In this document: in pieces, positions 51,311 to 61,071 of the stretch
Position numbering within the stretch: position 1 is the first letter of the stretch
Layout: each line of letters opens with the position of its first letter
Source: Bilophila wadsworthia ATCC 49260
Lineage (GTDB): Bacteria > Desulfobacterota > Desulfovibrionia > Desulfovibrionales > Desulfovibrionaceae
NCBI RefSeq assembly: GCF_000701705.1
Contig: NZ_JNJP01000006.1
Coordinates: forward strand, 62,001 to 126,000
Length of the DNA stretch: 64,000 nt
Direction of reading: 5' to 3'
Notes under the pieces: model-generated
Told to the model about the DNA's origin: nothing
Seen by the model: only the letters and a program-made list of their open reading frames with translations
The model's database searches: none
Program-made: the position numbers and the translations under genes

Positions 51311-52303
51311 ATGAATGAAGAAAAACCCTTCGAGGGCGAAAACCCCTTTCGAAAGCTTGATAAGAAACGTTTTCTGTCTCATGACGAAAAGAAAAAGGCG
51401 AAAAGCCTCAAGAAAAATGGCCTCATCTCCAATAATGACGGTGAGGTTTCCTCTTTCTATGCGGAATTCGTCTCTCCTCAGGATGAAGGGGAGACCAGAG
51501 CCTTTTTGAATGCCGTCTCCGGCGTGACCAAACTGGGCGCTCCGGCAAACGCAAAACGCGAAAAACGGCCTTCCGTTACCTCCCTGAATAACCCTGTACT
51601 CGGCAAACAGGCTCTCTGGGAGACCGATCGTTCGTTGTCAAAAACGAAAAAAAACAATCCTACTCCTGAAATAGCCGGCAAGAATGCTGCCTCCTCCACT
51701 CCGAAAAAAACGGGGAATGAAACAGGCGAGGAGGACATCAATTTCTTTGCGGCCATGCAGGATGTTACCCCGCTTTCTGGAAAGGGGCGGGAAGTGGCGG
51801 CGGAAGCGCCGGTATCCATTCCTCCCGTGCAGACGCCGCCTAACCCGCTTCAGGAATTCATCGACGGAAAGCTCGAGTTCGCGCTTGCCTTCACCGATGA
51901 ATATGTGGAAGGACATGTTGTCGGCCTCGATCTGATGCTTGTGGGAAAACTGCAGGCGGGCCAATTCAGTCCGGAGTCACATCTGGACTTGCATGGAATG
52001 AACGCGCAACAGGCTTTTGACGCTTTGGTGGGCTTTTTCCGTGCGGCGTATTTCAAAGGGCAGCGCACGGTCCTCGTGGTGCCCGGACGCGGCCTGAACT
52101 CTCCTCATGGTATATCCATCCTCAGAGAGAAAGTTCAGGAGTGGTTTACCCAAGAACCGCTTAAGCGTGTCATTCTTGCGTTCTGTACGGCCAAACCTTC
52201 CGATGGCGGAGCGGGAGCCCTCTATGTCCTCCTCCGTAAATTCAGAAAAGGCGAAGGGAAAATCCATTGGGAACGCAAGCCCGTAGACCCTGATTTGATT
52301 TAG
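51311..52303 (+). CDS. Smr-domain protein
   Basis: A 330-residue protein with a long, charged and probably disordered N-terminal part (to about 190) and a C-terminal Smr domain (about 215-320): HLDLHGMNAQQAFDALVG, VLVVPGRGLNSPHG and FCTAKPSDGGAGALYVLLRK. Smr domains are nucleases or nucleic-acid binding modules found in MutS2 and ribosome-collision factors. No MutS or other domain is attached here. GAAGG precedes the ATG at 51311. It is monocistronic and divergent from purM. Confidence 0.87.
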   Translation: MNEEKPFEGENPFRKLDKKRFLSHDEKKKAKSLKKNGLISNNDGEVSSFYAEFVSPQDEGETRAFLNAVSGVTKLGAPANAKREKRPSVTSLNNPVLGKQALWETDRSLSKTKKNNPTPEIAGKNAASSTPKKTGNETGEEDINFFAAMQDVTPLSGKGREVAAEAPVSIPPVQTPPNPLQEFIDGKLEFALAFTDEYVEGHVVGLDLMLVGKLQAGQFSPESHLDLHGMNAQQAFDALVGFFRAAYFKGQRTVLVVPGRGLNSPHGISILREKVQEWFTQEPLKRVILAFCTAKPSDGGAGALYVLLRKFRKGEGKIHWERKPVDPDLI

Positions 52304-52856
52304 CGGTTTTTCTGTAACCGGAATACGGGGTATACATAAAATACCTGATTGAAATTGTTATCAAAAAATATTTAACTATAAAGAAAACGTTGTTTGTGCA
52401 AAAAGATTTTTTTGCGTGTTTGATGGAAATAGACTGTTCAACCAAACAAATCCATGCTACTGTCTCTTCGCACGCGGAATTTTGTCTTTCATCTCAAAAA
52501 TGTGTGGAATGACATCTTCCCTGCGAGAAAACGAATGTGTCAGGTTTCATTGCCAAAGCGAGGGAGGGAGTTGCCTTGCGGGGCGTACGGGGCCTGAACG
52601 CCAGAGCCGGAGCGGCAACATAACAATAGACACGGATGCACAAGTCGGTATTCTCTGCAAGGGGGCTTTTTTCCCCGAGAGTACACATCCGATGAATGTT
52701 ATGGGAAAAGCCTATTCATAATGGCTCGCCGTATCTGGGAACAGTACACGACTTTGCCGTATTGGCCCATGCGTGACCACACGGCTAACACGTATCTCGT
52801 TATGCTTCTTGAAGGCATGACAAACAAAGTCCGCCGGGGGGCGGAAGGGAGTCTTC
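52304..52856. other. Long leader region before the pyruvate oxidoreductase gene
   Basis: This 553-base stretch has a candidate promoter at 52355-52382 and an imperfect dyad GCAAAAA/TTTTTGC at 52398-52415 just after it. If that promoter is used, the transcript would have a leader of roughly 470 bases. Open frames inside (for example 52416-52721) lack protein-like composition. No known riboswitch was recognised; the THI box was looked for, because the enzyme uses thiamin diphosphate, and was not found. Confidence 0.4.
52355..52382 (+). promoter_or_regulatory. Candidate sigma-70-like promoter for por
   Basis: TTGTTA at 52355-52360 and TATAAA at 52377-52382 are 16 bases apart in an AT-rich stretch. 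It is the best-looking promoter between the Smr gene and por, but it is only a moderate match and a nearer promoter may exist. Confidence 0.35.
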
Positions 52857-55800
52857 ATGGCTAAGAAAATGAAAACCATGGACGGCAACACGGCAACCAC
52901 GCATATCGCGTATGCTCTCAGCGATGTCGCTTGTATTTATCCTATCACGCCGTCTTCCGTGATGGGCGAACTCGCTGACGACTGGGCCGCCGCCGGCAAG
53001 AAAAACCTGATGGGCCAGACCGTCACCGTACGTGAACTGCAGTCCGAAGCCGGTGCCGCCGGTGCCGTGCACGGTTCCCTGGTGGCTGGTGCCATGACCA
53101 GCACGTTTACGGCTTCTCAGGGCCTCCTGCTGATGATCCCCAACATGTACAAAATCGCCGGTGAACTGCTTCCCACCGTATTCCACGTTTCCGCCCGTGC
53201 CCTTTCCACGCACGCGCTGAGCATCTTCGGCGACCAGCAGGACGTGATGGCCGCGCGCCAGACCGGTTTTGCTTTCCTTTGCGCCAGCTCCGTCCAGGAA
53301 TGCATGGACATCGCCCTGGTTGCCCATCTGGCCACCATCGAATCCAGCGTCCCCTTCTGCCATTTCTTCGACGGTTTCCGCACCTCCCATGAAATCCAGA
53401 AGATCGAAGTCATCGACTATGAAGACATCCGCAAGGTCGTCAATTGGGACAAGGTGAACGAATTCCGGCAGAACGCCATGAATCCGGAACACCCCCATCA
53501 GCGCGGCACGGCCCAGAACCCCGACATCTACTTCCAGAACACCGAACGCCGGAACCTCTTCTATGATGCGGTCCCGAACGTCGTTGTCGAAGCGATGAAG
53601 AAGGTCGAGGGCATCACCGGCCGCAAATACCGTCCCTTCGACTACGTGGGCCATCCGGAAGCCGACCGTATCGTTGTGGCCATGGGCTCCGCCTGCGAAA
53701 CCATCGAGGAAGTCGTCAACCTGCTGAACGCCCAGGGCCAGCGCGTCGGCCTCGTGAAGGTCCGTCTGTTCCGTCCCTTCTCCACCGAACACCTCCTGCA
53801 GGTCATCCCTTCCACGGTGAAGACCATCACCGTCCTCGATCGTACCAAGGAACCCGGCTGCCTCGGCGAGCCGCTGTACCTCGACGTTTGCGCCGCCTTC
53901 ATGGAAAAGGGCAAGACGCCGGAAATCCTCGGCGGCCGCTACGGTCTGGGTTCCAAAGAATTCACGCCCGCCATGGCTGAAGCCGTTTTCGCCAACATGA
54001 CCATCGTCGGCCCCAAGAACCACTTCTCCGTGGGCATCACCGACGACGTGAGCTACACCAGCCTTGAAGTTGGCGCCGACATCGACACCGTGGCTCCCGG
54101 CACTGTACAGTGCAAGTTCTTCGGCCTCGGCGCCGACGGCACCGTGGGCGCGAACAAGCAGGCTATCAAGATCATCGGGGACAACACCGATCTCTACGCT
54201 CAGGCCTACTTCGCTTACGACTCCAAGAAGTCCGGCGGCTTTACGGTATCCCACCTGCGCTTCGGCAAGTCTCCCATCCACTCTACCTACTTGGTGAACC
54301 AGGCCGACTACATTGCCTGCCACAAGTCCGCGTACGTACACCAGTACGACGTGCTCGAAGGCATCAAGGAAGGCGGCGTGTTCGTGCTGAACTCCGAATG
54401 GAACACCGTTGAAGACCTCAGCCGTGAACTGCCCGCTGCCATGAAGCGCACCCTCGCCCGCAAGAGCATCAAGTTCTACAACGTGGACGCGGTGAAGGTC
54501 GCCATGGAAATCGGCCTTGGCGGACGCATCAACATGATCATGCAGACCGCGTTCTTCAAGCTCGCCGAGGTGATCCCCTTCGAGCAGGCCGTCGCGCTGC
54601 TGAAGGACTCCATCAAGAAGACCTACGGCCGCAAGGGCGATAAGGTCGTGAACATGAACCTCGCCGCCGTGGACAACGCCATTGCCGCGCTGACCGAAAT
54701 CAAGATTCCGGCCGAGTGGGCTGAGGCTGTTGACGAACACAAGGCTGAAGCCTGCTCCTGCGGTTGCGGCTGCGGCCACAATCACGAACCGGCCTACATC
54801 ACGGACGTGGTCCGTCCGATCCTCGCCCAGCAGGGTGACAAGCTGCCCGTGTCCGCCTTTGAGCCCGACGGCCTTGTTCCGCTCGGCACCACCGCTTATG
54901 AAAAGCGCGGTGTGGCGGTGAACATTCCCGAATGGATTTCCGAAAACTGCATCCAGTGCTGCCAGTGTTCCTTCGTTTGCCCGCACGCGGCCATCCGCCC
55001 TGTTCTGGCTACCGAAGAAGAACTTTCCTGCGCTCCGGATACGTTTGTCACCAAGGACGCCATCGGCAAGGAACTCAAGGGCCTCAAGTTCCGCATTCAG
55101 GTGTATGCTGAAGACTGCCTCGGCTGCGGCTCCTGCGCCGAAGTCTGCCCGGCCAAGACCAAGGCTCTGGTCATGAAGCCCCTGCATACCCAGATTGAAG
55201 CTCAGGTCGCCAACTTGAAGTTCGCCACCGAATGCGTGGAACCGAAGGACAACCTGGTTGCCCGCGATTCGCTCAAGGGTTCTCAGCTCCAACAGCCTCT
55301 GCTTGAATTCTCCGGTGCGTGTGCCGGTTGTGGCGAAACCCCCTACGTGAAGCTGATCACCCAGCTTTTCGGCGAACGGATGCTTATCGCCAACGCCACC
55401 GGCTGCTCCTCCATCTGGGGTGGTTCCGCTCCCACCGTGCCTTACACCACCAACAAGGATGGTCACGGCCCGGCTTGGGGCAGCTCCCTCTTTGAAGATG
55501 CCGCCGAATACGGTTTCGGTATGTTCAGCGCCGTCAAGCATCGTCGCGAAAAGCTCGCCGATATCGTTGCGGAAGCGGCCAAGCTGCCCGGCCTGCCCGA
55601 AGGATTGGTCGACGCTCTCAACGGCTGGCTGGAAAACAAGGAAGACGCCGAAGGTTCCAAGAAGTTCGGTGAAGAAATCCTTGCGGCGCTGTCCGACGCC
55701 CCGGAACATGAACTGTTTGAGCAGATTTGGGATATGAACGACCTGCTCACCAAGAAGTCCGTGTGGGTCTTCGGTGGTGACGGTTGGGCCTATGACATCG

Positions 55801-56453
55801 GCTACGGCGGCCTGGACCATGTCCTCGCTTCCGGCGAAGACATCAACGTGCTCGTTATGGACACCGAAGTGTACTCCAACACCGGCGGTCAGGCTTCCAA
55901 GTCCACCCCGCTCGGCTCCGTCGCCAAGTTTGCCGCCGCCGGCAAGCGTACCGGCAAGAAGGATCTGGGCCGTATGGCCATGACCTACGGGTACGTGTAT
56001 GTGGCTTCCATCTCCATGGGCGCCAACAAGCAGCAGACCCTCAAGGCACTGAAGGAAGCCGAAGCCTATAAGGGACCGTCCCTTATCATCGCGTACGCCC
56101 CCTGCATCAACCAAGGCATCCGCAAGGGCATGGGCAAGAGCATGGAAGAAGGCAAGCTGGCCGTCGACAGCGGTTACTGGCCTCTGTACCGCTTCAACCC
56201 CGAATTGGCCGAACAGGGCAAAGCGCCCCTGACTCTGGAGTCCAAGGCTCCCGACGGAACGCTGCGTGACTTCCTGGCCGGTGAAAACCGTTACGCCCAG
56301 CTGAAGAGCATCGCGCCTCAAGATTCCGAACGTCTCCAGAACGACCTGGAAAAGGCGTATAACGATCGTTATCAGCTGTTGAAGTACATGGCGGCGTTCT
56401 CTGGTTCTGCCGAACAGCCGAAGGCCGCTGAAGAACCCAAGGTAACGGAATAA
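52857..56453 (+). CDS. por: Pyruvate:ferredoxin (flavodoxin) oxidoreductase
   Basis: A 1198-residue one-chain enzyme converting pyruvate and CoA to acetyl-CoA, CO2 and reduced ferredoxin. The order is usual: pyrimidine-binding domain (YPITPSSVMGE), gamma domain, a two-cluster ferredoxin insert (C698, C701, C704, C708; then DCLGCGSCAEVCP), and a thiamin-diphosphate domain with the third cluster (ACAGCGETPY, IAYAPCINQG) and GDGWAYDIGYGG. Two oddities stand out: CSCGCGCGHNH at residues 633-643, and an extra Cys at 702 inside the first cluster motif. The start has GGAAGGGAG upstream. A terminator separates it from pta. Confidence 0.96.
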   Translation: MAKKMKTMDGNTATTHIAYALSDVACIYPITPSSVMGELADDWAAAGKKNLMGQTVTVRELQSEAGAAGAVHGSLVAGAMTSTFTASQGLLLMIPNMYKIAGELLPTVFHVSARALSTHALSIFGDQQDVMAARQTGFAFLCASSVQECMDIALVAHLATIESSVPFCHFFDGFRTSHEIQKIEVIDYEDIRKVVNWDKVNEFRQNAMNPEHPHQRGTAQNPDIYFQNTERRNLFYDAVPNVVVEAMKKVEGITGRKYRPFDYVGHPEADRIVVAMGSACETIEEVVNLLNAQGQRVGLVKVRLFRPFSTEHLLQVIPSTVKTITVLDRTKEPGCLGEPLYLDVCAAFMEKGKTPEILGGRYGLGSKEFTPAMAEAVFANMTIVGPKNHFSVGITDDVSYTSLEVGADIDTVAPGTVQCKFFGLGADGTVGANKQAIKIIGDNTDLYAQAYFAYDSKKSGGFTVSHLRFGKSPIHSTYLVNQADYIACHKSAYVHQYDVLEGIKEGGVFVLNSEWNTVEDLSRELPAAMKRTLARKSIKFYNVDAVKVAMEIGLGGRINMIMQTAFFKLAEVIPFEQAVALLKDSIKKTYGRKGDKVVNMNLAAVDNAIAALTEIKIPAEWAEAVDEHKAEACSCGCGCGHNHEPAYITDVVRPILAQQGDKLPVSAFEPDGLVPLGTTAYEKRGVAVNIPEWISENCIQCCQCSFVCPHAAIRPVLATEEELSCAPDTFVTKDAIGKELKGLKFRIQVYAEDCLGCGSCAEVCPAKTKALVMKPLHTQIEAQVANLKFATECVEPKDNLVARDSLKGSQLQQPLLEFSGACAGCGETPYVKLITQLFGERMLIANATGCSSIWGGSAPTVPYTTNKDGHGPAWGSSLFEDAAEYGFGMFSAVKHRREKLADIVAEAAKLPGLPEGLVDALNGWLENKEDAEGSKKFGEEILAALSDAPEHELFEQIWDMNDLLTKKSVWVFGGDGWAYDIGYGGLDHVLASGEDINVLVMDTEVYSNTGGQASKSTPLGSVAKFAAAGKRTGKKDLGRMAMTYGYVYVASISMGANKQQTLKALKEAEAYKGPSLIIAYAPCINQGIRKGMGKSMEEGKLAVDSGYWPLYRFNPELAEQGKAPLTLESKAPDGTLRDFLAGENRYAQLKSIAPQDSERLQNDLEKAYNDRYQLLKYMAAFSGSAEQPKAAEEPKVTE

Positions 56454-56462
56454 CACTCTCTC

Positions 56463-56493
56463 CCGGGAACCGGTTCTGCCGGTTCCCGGTTTT
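56463..56493 (+). terminator. Intrinsic terminator after por
   Basis: A perfect 11-base-pair stem CCGGGAACCGG/CCGGTTCCCGG with a 5-base loop is followed by TTTT. Confidence 0.85.
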
Positions 56494-56605
56494 GACTCTG
56501 TCGGCGGAGTGCCTTTTGACAGAAAGGGGCACTCCGTCTATTATTATGTGGATTTTACTGCTTTGCGGAACAAACTGTAATCCTTACATCCCGGAGTACC
56601 TCTTT

Positions 56606-58723
56606 ATGGCCCATTCTCTTTATATCACTGGTACGGAAGGCTCGAGTGGGAAAACCGTAGTCACCTTGGGGCTGATGCATTTCTTGCAGTCTCAGGTGCG
56701 CAAGGTCGCCTTCTTTCGTCCTATCATCGACAGCGAGGACGAAGCCCGGCGCGACTCCAGCATCAATCTGATCCTCAAGCATTTTGAGCTGGATATGCTG
56801 TATAGGGACACCTACGCGTGTACCTATAAGGAAGCGCTCGAACTGGTGACTTCGGGGAATATGTCCCTGTTGATCGAAAAGATTTTTCAGAAGTACAAAG
56901 CTCTCGAAAACGAGTATGATTTCGTTTTGTGCCAGGGCACGGATTTCCGGGACAAGGACACGGCCGTCCAGTTCGAGCTGAACTCCGAGATCGCCGCCAG
57001 CCTCAATATTCCGCTCGCGCTCGTCATCAACGGCAAGGATAAATCCCTCGACGCCATCCAGGCCTCCGTCAGAAGTAACCTGGAATTGCTGAAGGACAAG
57101 CGGCGCGAAGTGGGCTGCATGTTCGTCAACCGCGTATCGTTCACCACCGAAGACTGCCCCACCTGTGCGAGCACGATCATTGAAGGCTCCGGAGCTTTCA
57201 CTCCGCTGTTCTTCATCAGCGAAACCCCCGCCCTGTGCAATCCGAGCGTCGGTGAAGTCCAGAAATGGATGAACGCCGACGTGCTTTTCGGCAAGGAAGG
57301 CCTGAACAACCTTGTTCACGACTACCTTATCGCGGCTATGCAGGTCGGCAATTTCATGAACTACCTTGAGCAGGATCTGCTGATCGTCACCCCCGGGGAC
57401 CGTTCCGACATCATCCTCGCCAGCCTGACCTCGCACCTTTCGTCCACCTATCCCAACATTGCGGGCATCCTCCTCACCGGCGGCATCGATCTGCCCGAGA
57501 GTATGCAGAAGCTCATGGAAGGCTGGACGGGCATCCCTGTCCCCATCCTTTCCGTGAAGGGCGCCACCTATGATACGTGTCAGGAACTGCTGAAGCTGCA
57601 CGGAAAGATCTCCCCCGAAGACTATCGGAAGATCACCGTGGCGCTTGACGCTTTCTCCGAAGGCGTGGACAAGGAAACCCTCGTCAACAAGATTTTCAAC
57701 TTCCGCTCTGATCGCGTTACCCCGATGATGTTCGAGTTCAACCTCGCGGAGCAGGCTCAGAAACATCGTATGCGCATCGTCCTGCCCGAAGGGGAGGAAC
57801 TGCGGATTCTGCGCGCCGCCGAGTCCCTGTGCGAGCGTGGGATTGCGGATATCATCCTGCTTGGCGATACCGACGCCATCCAGGAGAAGATCAAGAAGTT
57901 TGGCCTCAAGCTGCAGGATGCCACGATTATCCAGCCCACAGCCTCCCCGCGTTTCAATGCCTATGCCCAGCAGTATTACGAAATGCGCAAGAGCAAGGGC
58001 CTTACGTTGGAGCAGGCGCAGGAGCGTATGCAGGACTCGACCTACTTCGGCACGATGATGGTTCAGATCGGCGACGCCGACGGCATGGTTTCCGGCGCTG
58101 TGAACACCACGGCCCACACCATCCGTCCCGCCTTTGAAATCATCAAGACGAAGCCGGATACCTCCATCGTTTCGAGCGTGTTCTTCATGTGCCTCAAGGA
58201 TCGCATCCTTGTGTTCGGCGACTGCGCGGTCAATCCTAATCCCACAGCCAGCCAGCTTGCGGACATCGCCATCAGCTCGGCGCATACCGCCCGTGTCTTC
58301 GGCGTCGAACCCCGCGTCGCCATGCTGTCCTACTCCACCGGTTCTTCCGGCAAGGGCGAAGCCGTGGACGAAGTCATCGAAGCGACCAAGCTTGCGCATG
58401 AACGGGCTCCCGAGCTCCTCCTTGATGGCCCCATCCAGTATGACGCGGCCATCGATCCCGAAGTGGCCCGAACGAAGGCTCCCACCAGCCCCGTCGCCGG
58501 TCACGCCTCCGTGTTCATCTTCCCGGACCTGAATACCGGGAACAATACGTATAAGGCCGTCCAGCGCGCCGCCAATGCGCTTGCCATCGGCCCCGTCCTG
58601 CAGGGCCTCAACAAGCCCGTGAACGATTTGTCCCGCGGTTGCACCGTGCCGGACATCATCAACACGGTCATGATCACGGCTATCCAGGCTCAGGCTGAAA
58701 AGGGTTTAATCACCCTTAAGTAA
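56606..58723 (+). CDS. pta: Phosphate acetyltransferase, long form
   Basis: A 705-residue enzyme converting acetyl-CoA and phosphate to acetyl phosphate and CoA. The N-terminal half (to about 340) is a P-loop, dethiobiotin-synthetase-like and DRTGG regulatory region (YITGTEGSSGKTVVTLGLMH), and the C-terminal half (about 375-700) is the PTA catalytic domain (RIVLPEGEELRILRAAE, DGMVSGAVNTTAHT, SYSTGSSGKGEAV). GGAG precedes the ATG at 56606; the frame is open earlier without one. It follows por across a terminator and precedes ackA, completing the route to acetate. Confidence 0.95.
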   Translation: MAHSLYITGTEGSSGKTVVTLGLMHFLQSQVRKVAFFRPIIDSEDEARRDSSINLILKHFELDMLYRDTYACTYKEALELVTSGNMSLLIEKIFQKYKALENEYDFVLCQGTDFRDKDTAVQFELNSEIAASLNIPLALVINGKDKSLDAIQASVRSNLELLKDKRREVGCMFVNRVSFTTEDCPTCASTIIEGSGAFTPLFFISETPALCNPSVGEVQKWMNADVLFGKEGLNNLVHDYLIAAMQVGNFMNYLEQDLLIVTPGDRSDIILASLTSHLSSTYPNIAGILLTGGIDLPESMQKLMEGWTGIPVPILSVKGATYDTCQELLKLHGKISPEDYRKITVALDAFSEGVDKETLVNKIFNFRSDRVTPMMFEFNLAEQAQKHRMRIVLPEGEELRILRAAESLCERGIADIILLGDTDAIQEKIKKFGLKLQDATIIQPTASPRFNAYAQQYYEMRKSKGLTLEQAQERMQDSTYFGTMMVQIGDADGMVSGAVNTTAHTIRPAFEIIKTKPDTSIVSSVFFMCLKDRILVFGDCAVNPNPTASQLADIAISSAHTARVFGVEPRVAMLSYSTGSSGKGEAVDEVIEATKLAHERAPELLLDGPIQYDAAIDPEVARTKAPTSPVAGHASVFIFPDLNTGNNTYKAVQRAANALAIGPVLQGLNKPVNDLSRGCTVPDIINTVMITAIQAQAEKGLITLK

Positions 58724-58845
58724 GGCACTCTTGGAGGATCCGGATCCACCTCTTTCGTACTGATGCCTTTTTGCGGAAGATGCCGGATCCTTCATCTTTT
58801 TATTGTCACAAGACTCTTCAACTTTTTTAATCAGCTGGTAGAACA

Positions 58846-60063
58846 ATGAAAATTCTGGTCATCAACGCGGGTTCTTCTTCTTGTAAATACCAATTGTTCA
58901 ATATGGACGACCAATCCGTTCTGTGCTCCGGTGTCGTCGAACGTATCGGGCAGCCTATGGGCAAACTGAGCCATAAGATTGCTCCCGGTACAGACAAGGA
59001 AGAGAAAATCGTTGTCGAGCGTCCCTTCCCCACGCACGTTGAAGGGATGGAAGACGTCATTTCCTTGCTTCTGGACTCCGAAAAGGGCGTTATTCAGGAC
59101 AAGTCGGAAATCTCGGCAATCGGGCACCGCGTGCTGCATGGCGGCGAAGCGATCACCGATCCCGTGCTTATCGACGAAAAGGTAAAAGAAATCATCCGCG
59201 ACTGCTTCCCCCTCGGCCCGCTGCACAACCCGGCCAACCTGATGGGCATCGACGTTGCGGAAAAGCTCTTCCCCGGCGTTCCCAATGTGGGCGTTTTCGA
59301 TACCGAATTCGGTATGACCCTGGCTCCCGAAGCGTATCTGTATCCCCTGCCCTACTCGTTGTACGAAGAGCTGCGCATCCGCCGCTATGGCTTCCACGGC
59401 ACCTCCCATAAATACATTGCGAAAGCGACGGCGGCCTTCCTCGGCAAGCCCCTCTCGGAACTGAACTCCATCACGATGCATCTCGGAAACGGCTCCTCCA
59501 TGAGCGCCGTTCAGAACGGCAAGTGCATCGATACTTCGATGGGCCTGACGCCTCTTGAGGGTCTGATGATGGGTACGCGCTGCGGTTCCATCGACCCCGC
59601 CATTGTTCCCTTCATGATGGAAAAGAAGGGAATGACGCCTCAGGAAGCCGATACTGTCCTGAACAAGCAGTCCGGCCTGCTCGGCATCTGCGGCACCAGC
59701 GATATGCGCGACGTACACGCGAACATCGAAAAGGGTGACGAAAAGGCCGCCCTTGCGTTCAAGATGCTGACCCGCAGCATCAAGAAAGTGCTCGGCTCCT
59801 ACTTCTTCCTGCTCGGCAACGTTGACTCCATCGTGTTCACCGCCGGTATCGGCGAAAACGATGAATTCGTCCGCGAAGCCGTCTGCGAAGGCCTTGAGCC
59901 CTTCGGCATCAAGGTGGACAAAAAGGAAAACCATACCCGTAAGCCCGGGGCCCGCGTCATCAGCACACCTGACAGCCGCATCCCCGTCCTCATCATTCCC
60001 ACCAATGAAGAACTGGAGATCGCTACGACCACGATGCGCATCGTGGAAGAAAGCCAGAAGTAA
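58846..60063 (+). CDS. ackA: Acetate kinase
   Basis: A 405-residue kinase that makes acetate and ATP from acetyl phosphate. The N-terminal phosphate loop is VINAGSSSCKYQLF; the catalytic region has FHGTSHKYI, HLGNGSSMSAVQ, DTSMGLTPLEGLMMGTRCG and FTAGIGEN. Length is normal. Only a weak ribosome site (GGTAGAAC) precedes the ATG. It lies 122 bases after pta, with a possible weak hairpin between, and a terminator follows it. Confidence 0.96.
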   Translation: MKILVINAGSSSCKYQLFNMDDQSVLCSGVVERIGQPMGKLSHKIAPGTDKEEKIVVERPFPTHVEGMEDVISLLLDSEKGVIQDKSEISAIGHRVLHGGEAITDPVLIDEKVKEIIRDCFPLGPLHNPANLMGIDVAEKLFPGVPNVGVFDTEFGMTLAPEAYLYPLPYSLYEELRIRRYGFHGTSHKYIAKATAAFLGKPLSELNSITMHLGNGSSMSAVQNGKCIDTSMGLTPLEGLMMGTRCGSIDPAIVPFMMEKKGMTPQEADTVLNKQSGLLGICGTSDMRDVHANIEKGDEKAALAFKMLTRSIKKVLGSYFFLLGNVDSIVFTAGIGENDEFVREAVCEGLEPFGIKVDKKENHTRKPGARVISTPDSRIPVLIIPTNEELEIATTTMRIVEESQK

Positions 60064-60083
60064 GATTTTCTCCTGAAAAGACT

Positions 60084-60121
60084 AGAGCCGTCCTCCTCTG
60101 TATGGGAAGGACGGCTCTTTT
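60084..60121. terminator. Intrinsic terminator after ackA
   Basis: A 10-base-pair stem AGAGCCGTCC/GGACGGCTCT, extended by partial pairing in its loop, is followed by TTTTAT. It lies between the converging ackA and miaA genes. Confidence 0.85.
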
Positions 60122-60156
60122 ATGTGATTCGAGCCAAGGGCAGACCTGTCTGGTCA

Positions 60157-61071
60157 CTAATCCTTTTTCCGCTGCTGCCACTCGCTGACGAGAGTGAGGA
60201 TCTCTTTGCCTTCATTTGGGGCAAACCACTGGATCCGGCTATCCGCGTTGAACCACGTCAGTTGCCGTTTCGCGTACGCCCGCGTGTTTTTGATCCACAG
60301 CTCCCGTGCGGCATCCAACGACAAGACGCCCGAAAGATACAGATGAAGTTCCCGGCATCCGATACCGGACCATCCCGGCAGCGTCCCTTCGGGGTATACA
60401 GCATACTCGGAACGGGCTTCCTCAAGCGCGCCTGCCTCAAGCATCAAGTCGATGCGGCGCGCCAACAGAGGCGTCAACGTATCAAGCGGAAGGCGCAAGC
60501 CTATACGCAGCACATCCGCATCCCTCGGGGGCGGCGTTTGGCTGTGCCACCATGAAAAGGTTTTCCCTGTGGCCTCATAGACGCAAAGGGCTCTCACAAT
60601 GCGCTGCCGATCGTTCTCATGGATACGGGCGGCGTATGCCGGATCGATTTCCTTCAGTTTCCGATGCAGCACCAACGAGCCTTCGATGCGGCACGCTTCC
60701 GTAAGTCTCGTGAGGATATCATCCGGTATGGGCGGAATATCCACAATGCCGTCAAAAAAGGCCCGGAGATATAACCCCGTCCCTCCCACAAACACGGGAA
60801 ATGCCGTGTGTTCGATATGCTCCAGGGCCTTTTCCCCCCAAGCCCCGGCGGAAAAACGGGCGTCCGTTTTCAAAAAACCGTAAAGGCGATGCGGGAGCAC
60901 GGACTGTTCCGCCTGAGAGGGTTGAGCCGTGATGATCGGAAAAGCTTCAAAAACCTGACGAGAGTCCGCATTGATGATCTCTCCGTTGAACTGCCCGGCA
61001 AGGCGTAAAGCGATCGCGGATTTTCCAACGCCCGTAGGGCCGACAAGACAGACGACGCGTGGTTTCGTCAT
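60157..61071 (-). CDS. miaA: tRNA dimethylallyltransferase
   Basis: A 304-residue enzyme that adds an isopentenyl group to A37 of tRNAs reading U-starting codons. P-loop VGPTGVGKSAIAL, then INADSRQVFEAF, GGTGLYLRAFFDGI and RKLKEIDPAYAARIHENDRQ are present. Its start overlaps the coaD stop by 4 bases, so rsmD-coaD-miaA form one operon. Confidence 0.95.
   Translation of the reverse strand: MTKPRVVCLVGPTGVGKSAIALRLAGQFNGEIINADSRQVFEAFPIITAQPSQAEQSVLPHRLYGFLKTDARFSAGAWGEKALEHIEHTAFPVFVGGTGLYLRAFFDGIVDIPPIPDDILTRLTEACRIEGSLVLHRKLKEIDPAYAARIHENDRQRIVRALCVYEATGKTFSWWHSQTPPPRDADVLRIGLRLPLDTLTPLLARRIDLMLEAGALEEARSEYAVYPEGTLPGWSGIGCRELHLYLSGVLSLDAARELWIKNTRAYAKRQLTWFNADSRIQWFAPNEGKEILTLVSEWQQRKKD

Noticed and set aside
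52800..56456. Very long open frame (about 1218 codons) antisense to por
   Set aside because: Rich in Gly, His, Asp and Ala with no domain; it mirrors the strong codon bias of por on the other strand, where all catalytic motifs are found.
56555..58504. Long antisense frame opposite pta
   Set aside because: Same effect of codon bias; composition is not protein-like and no ribosome site is present.
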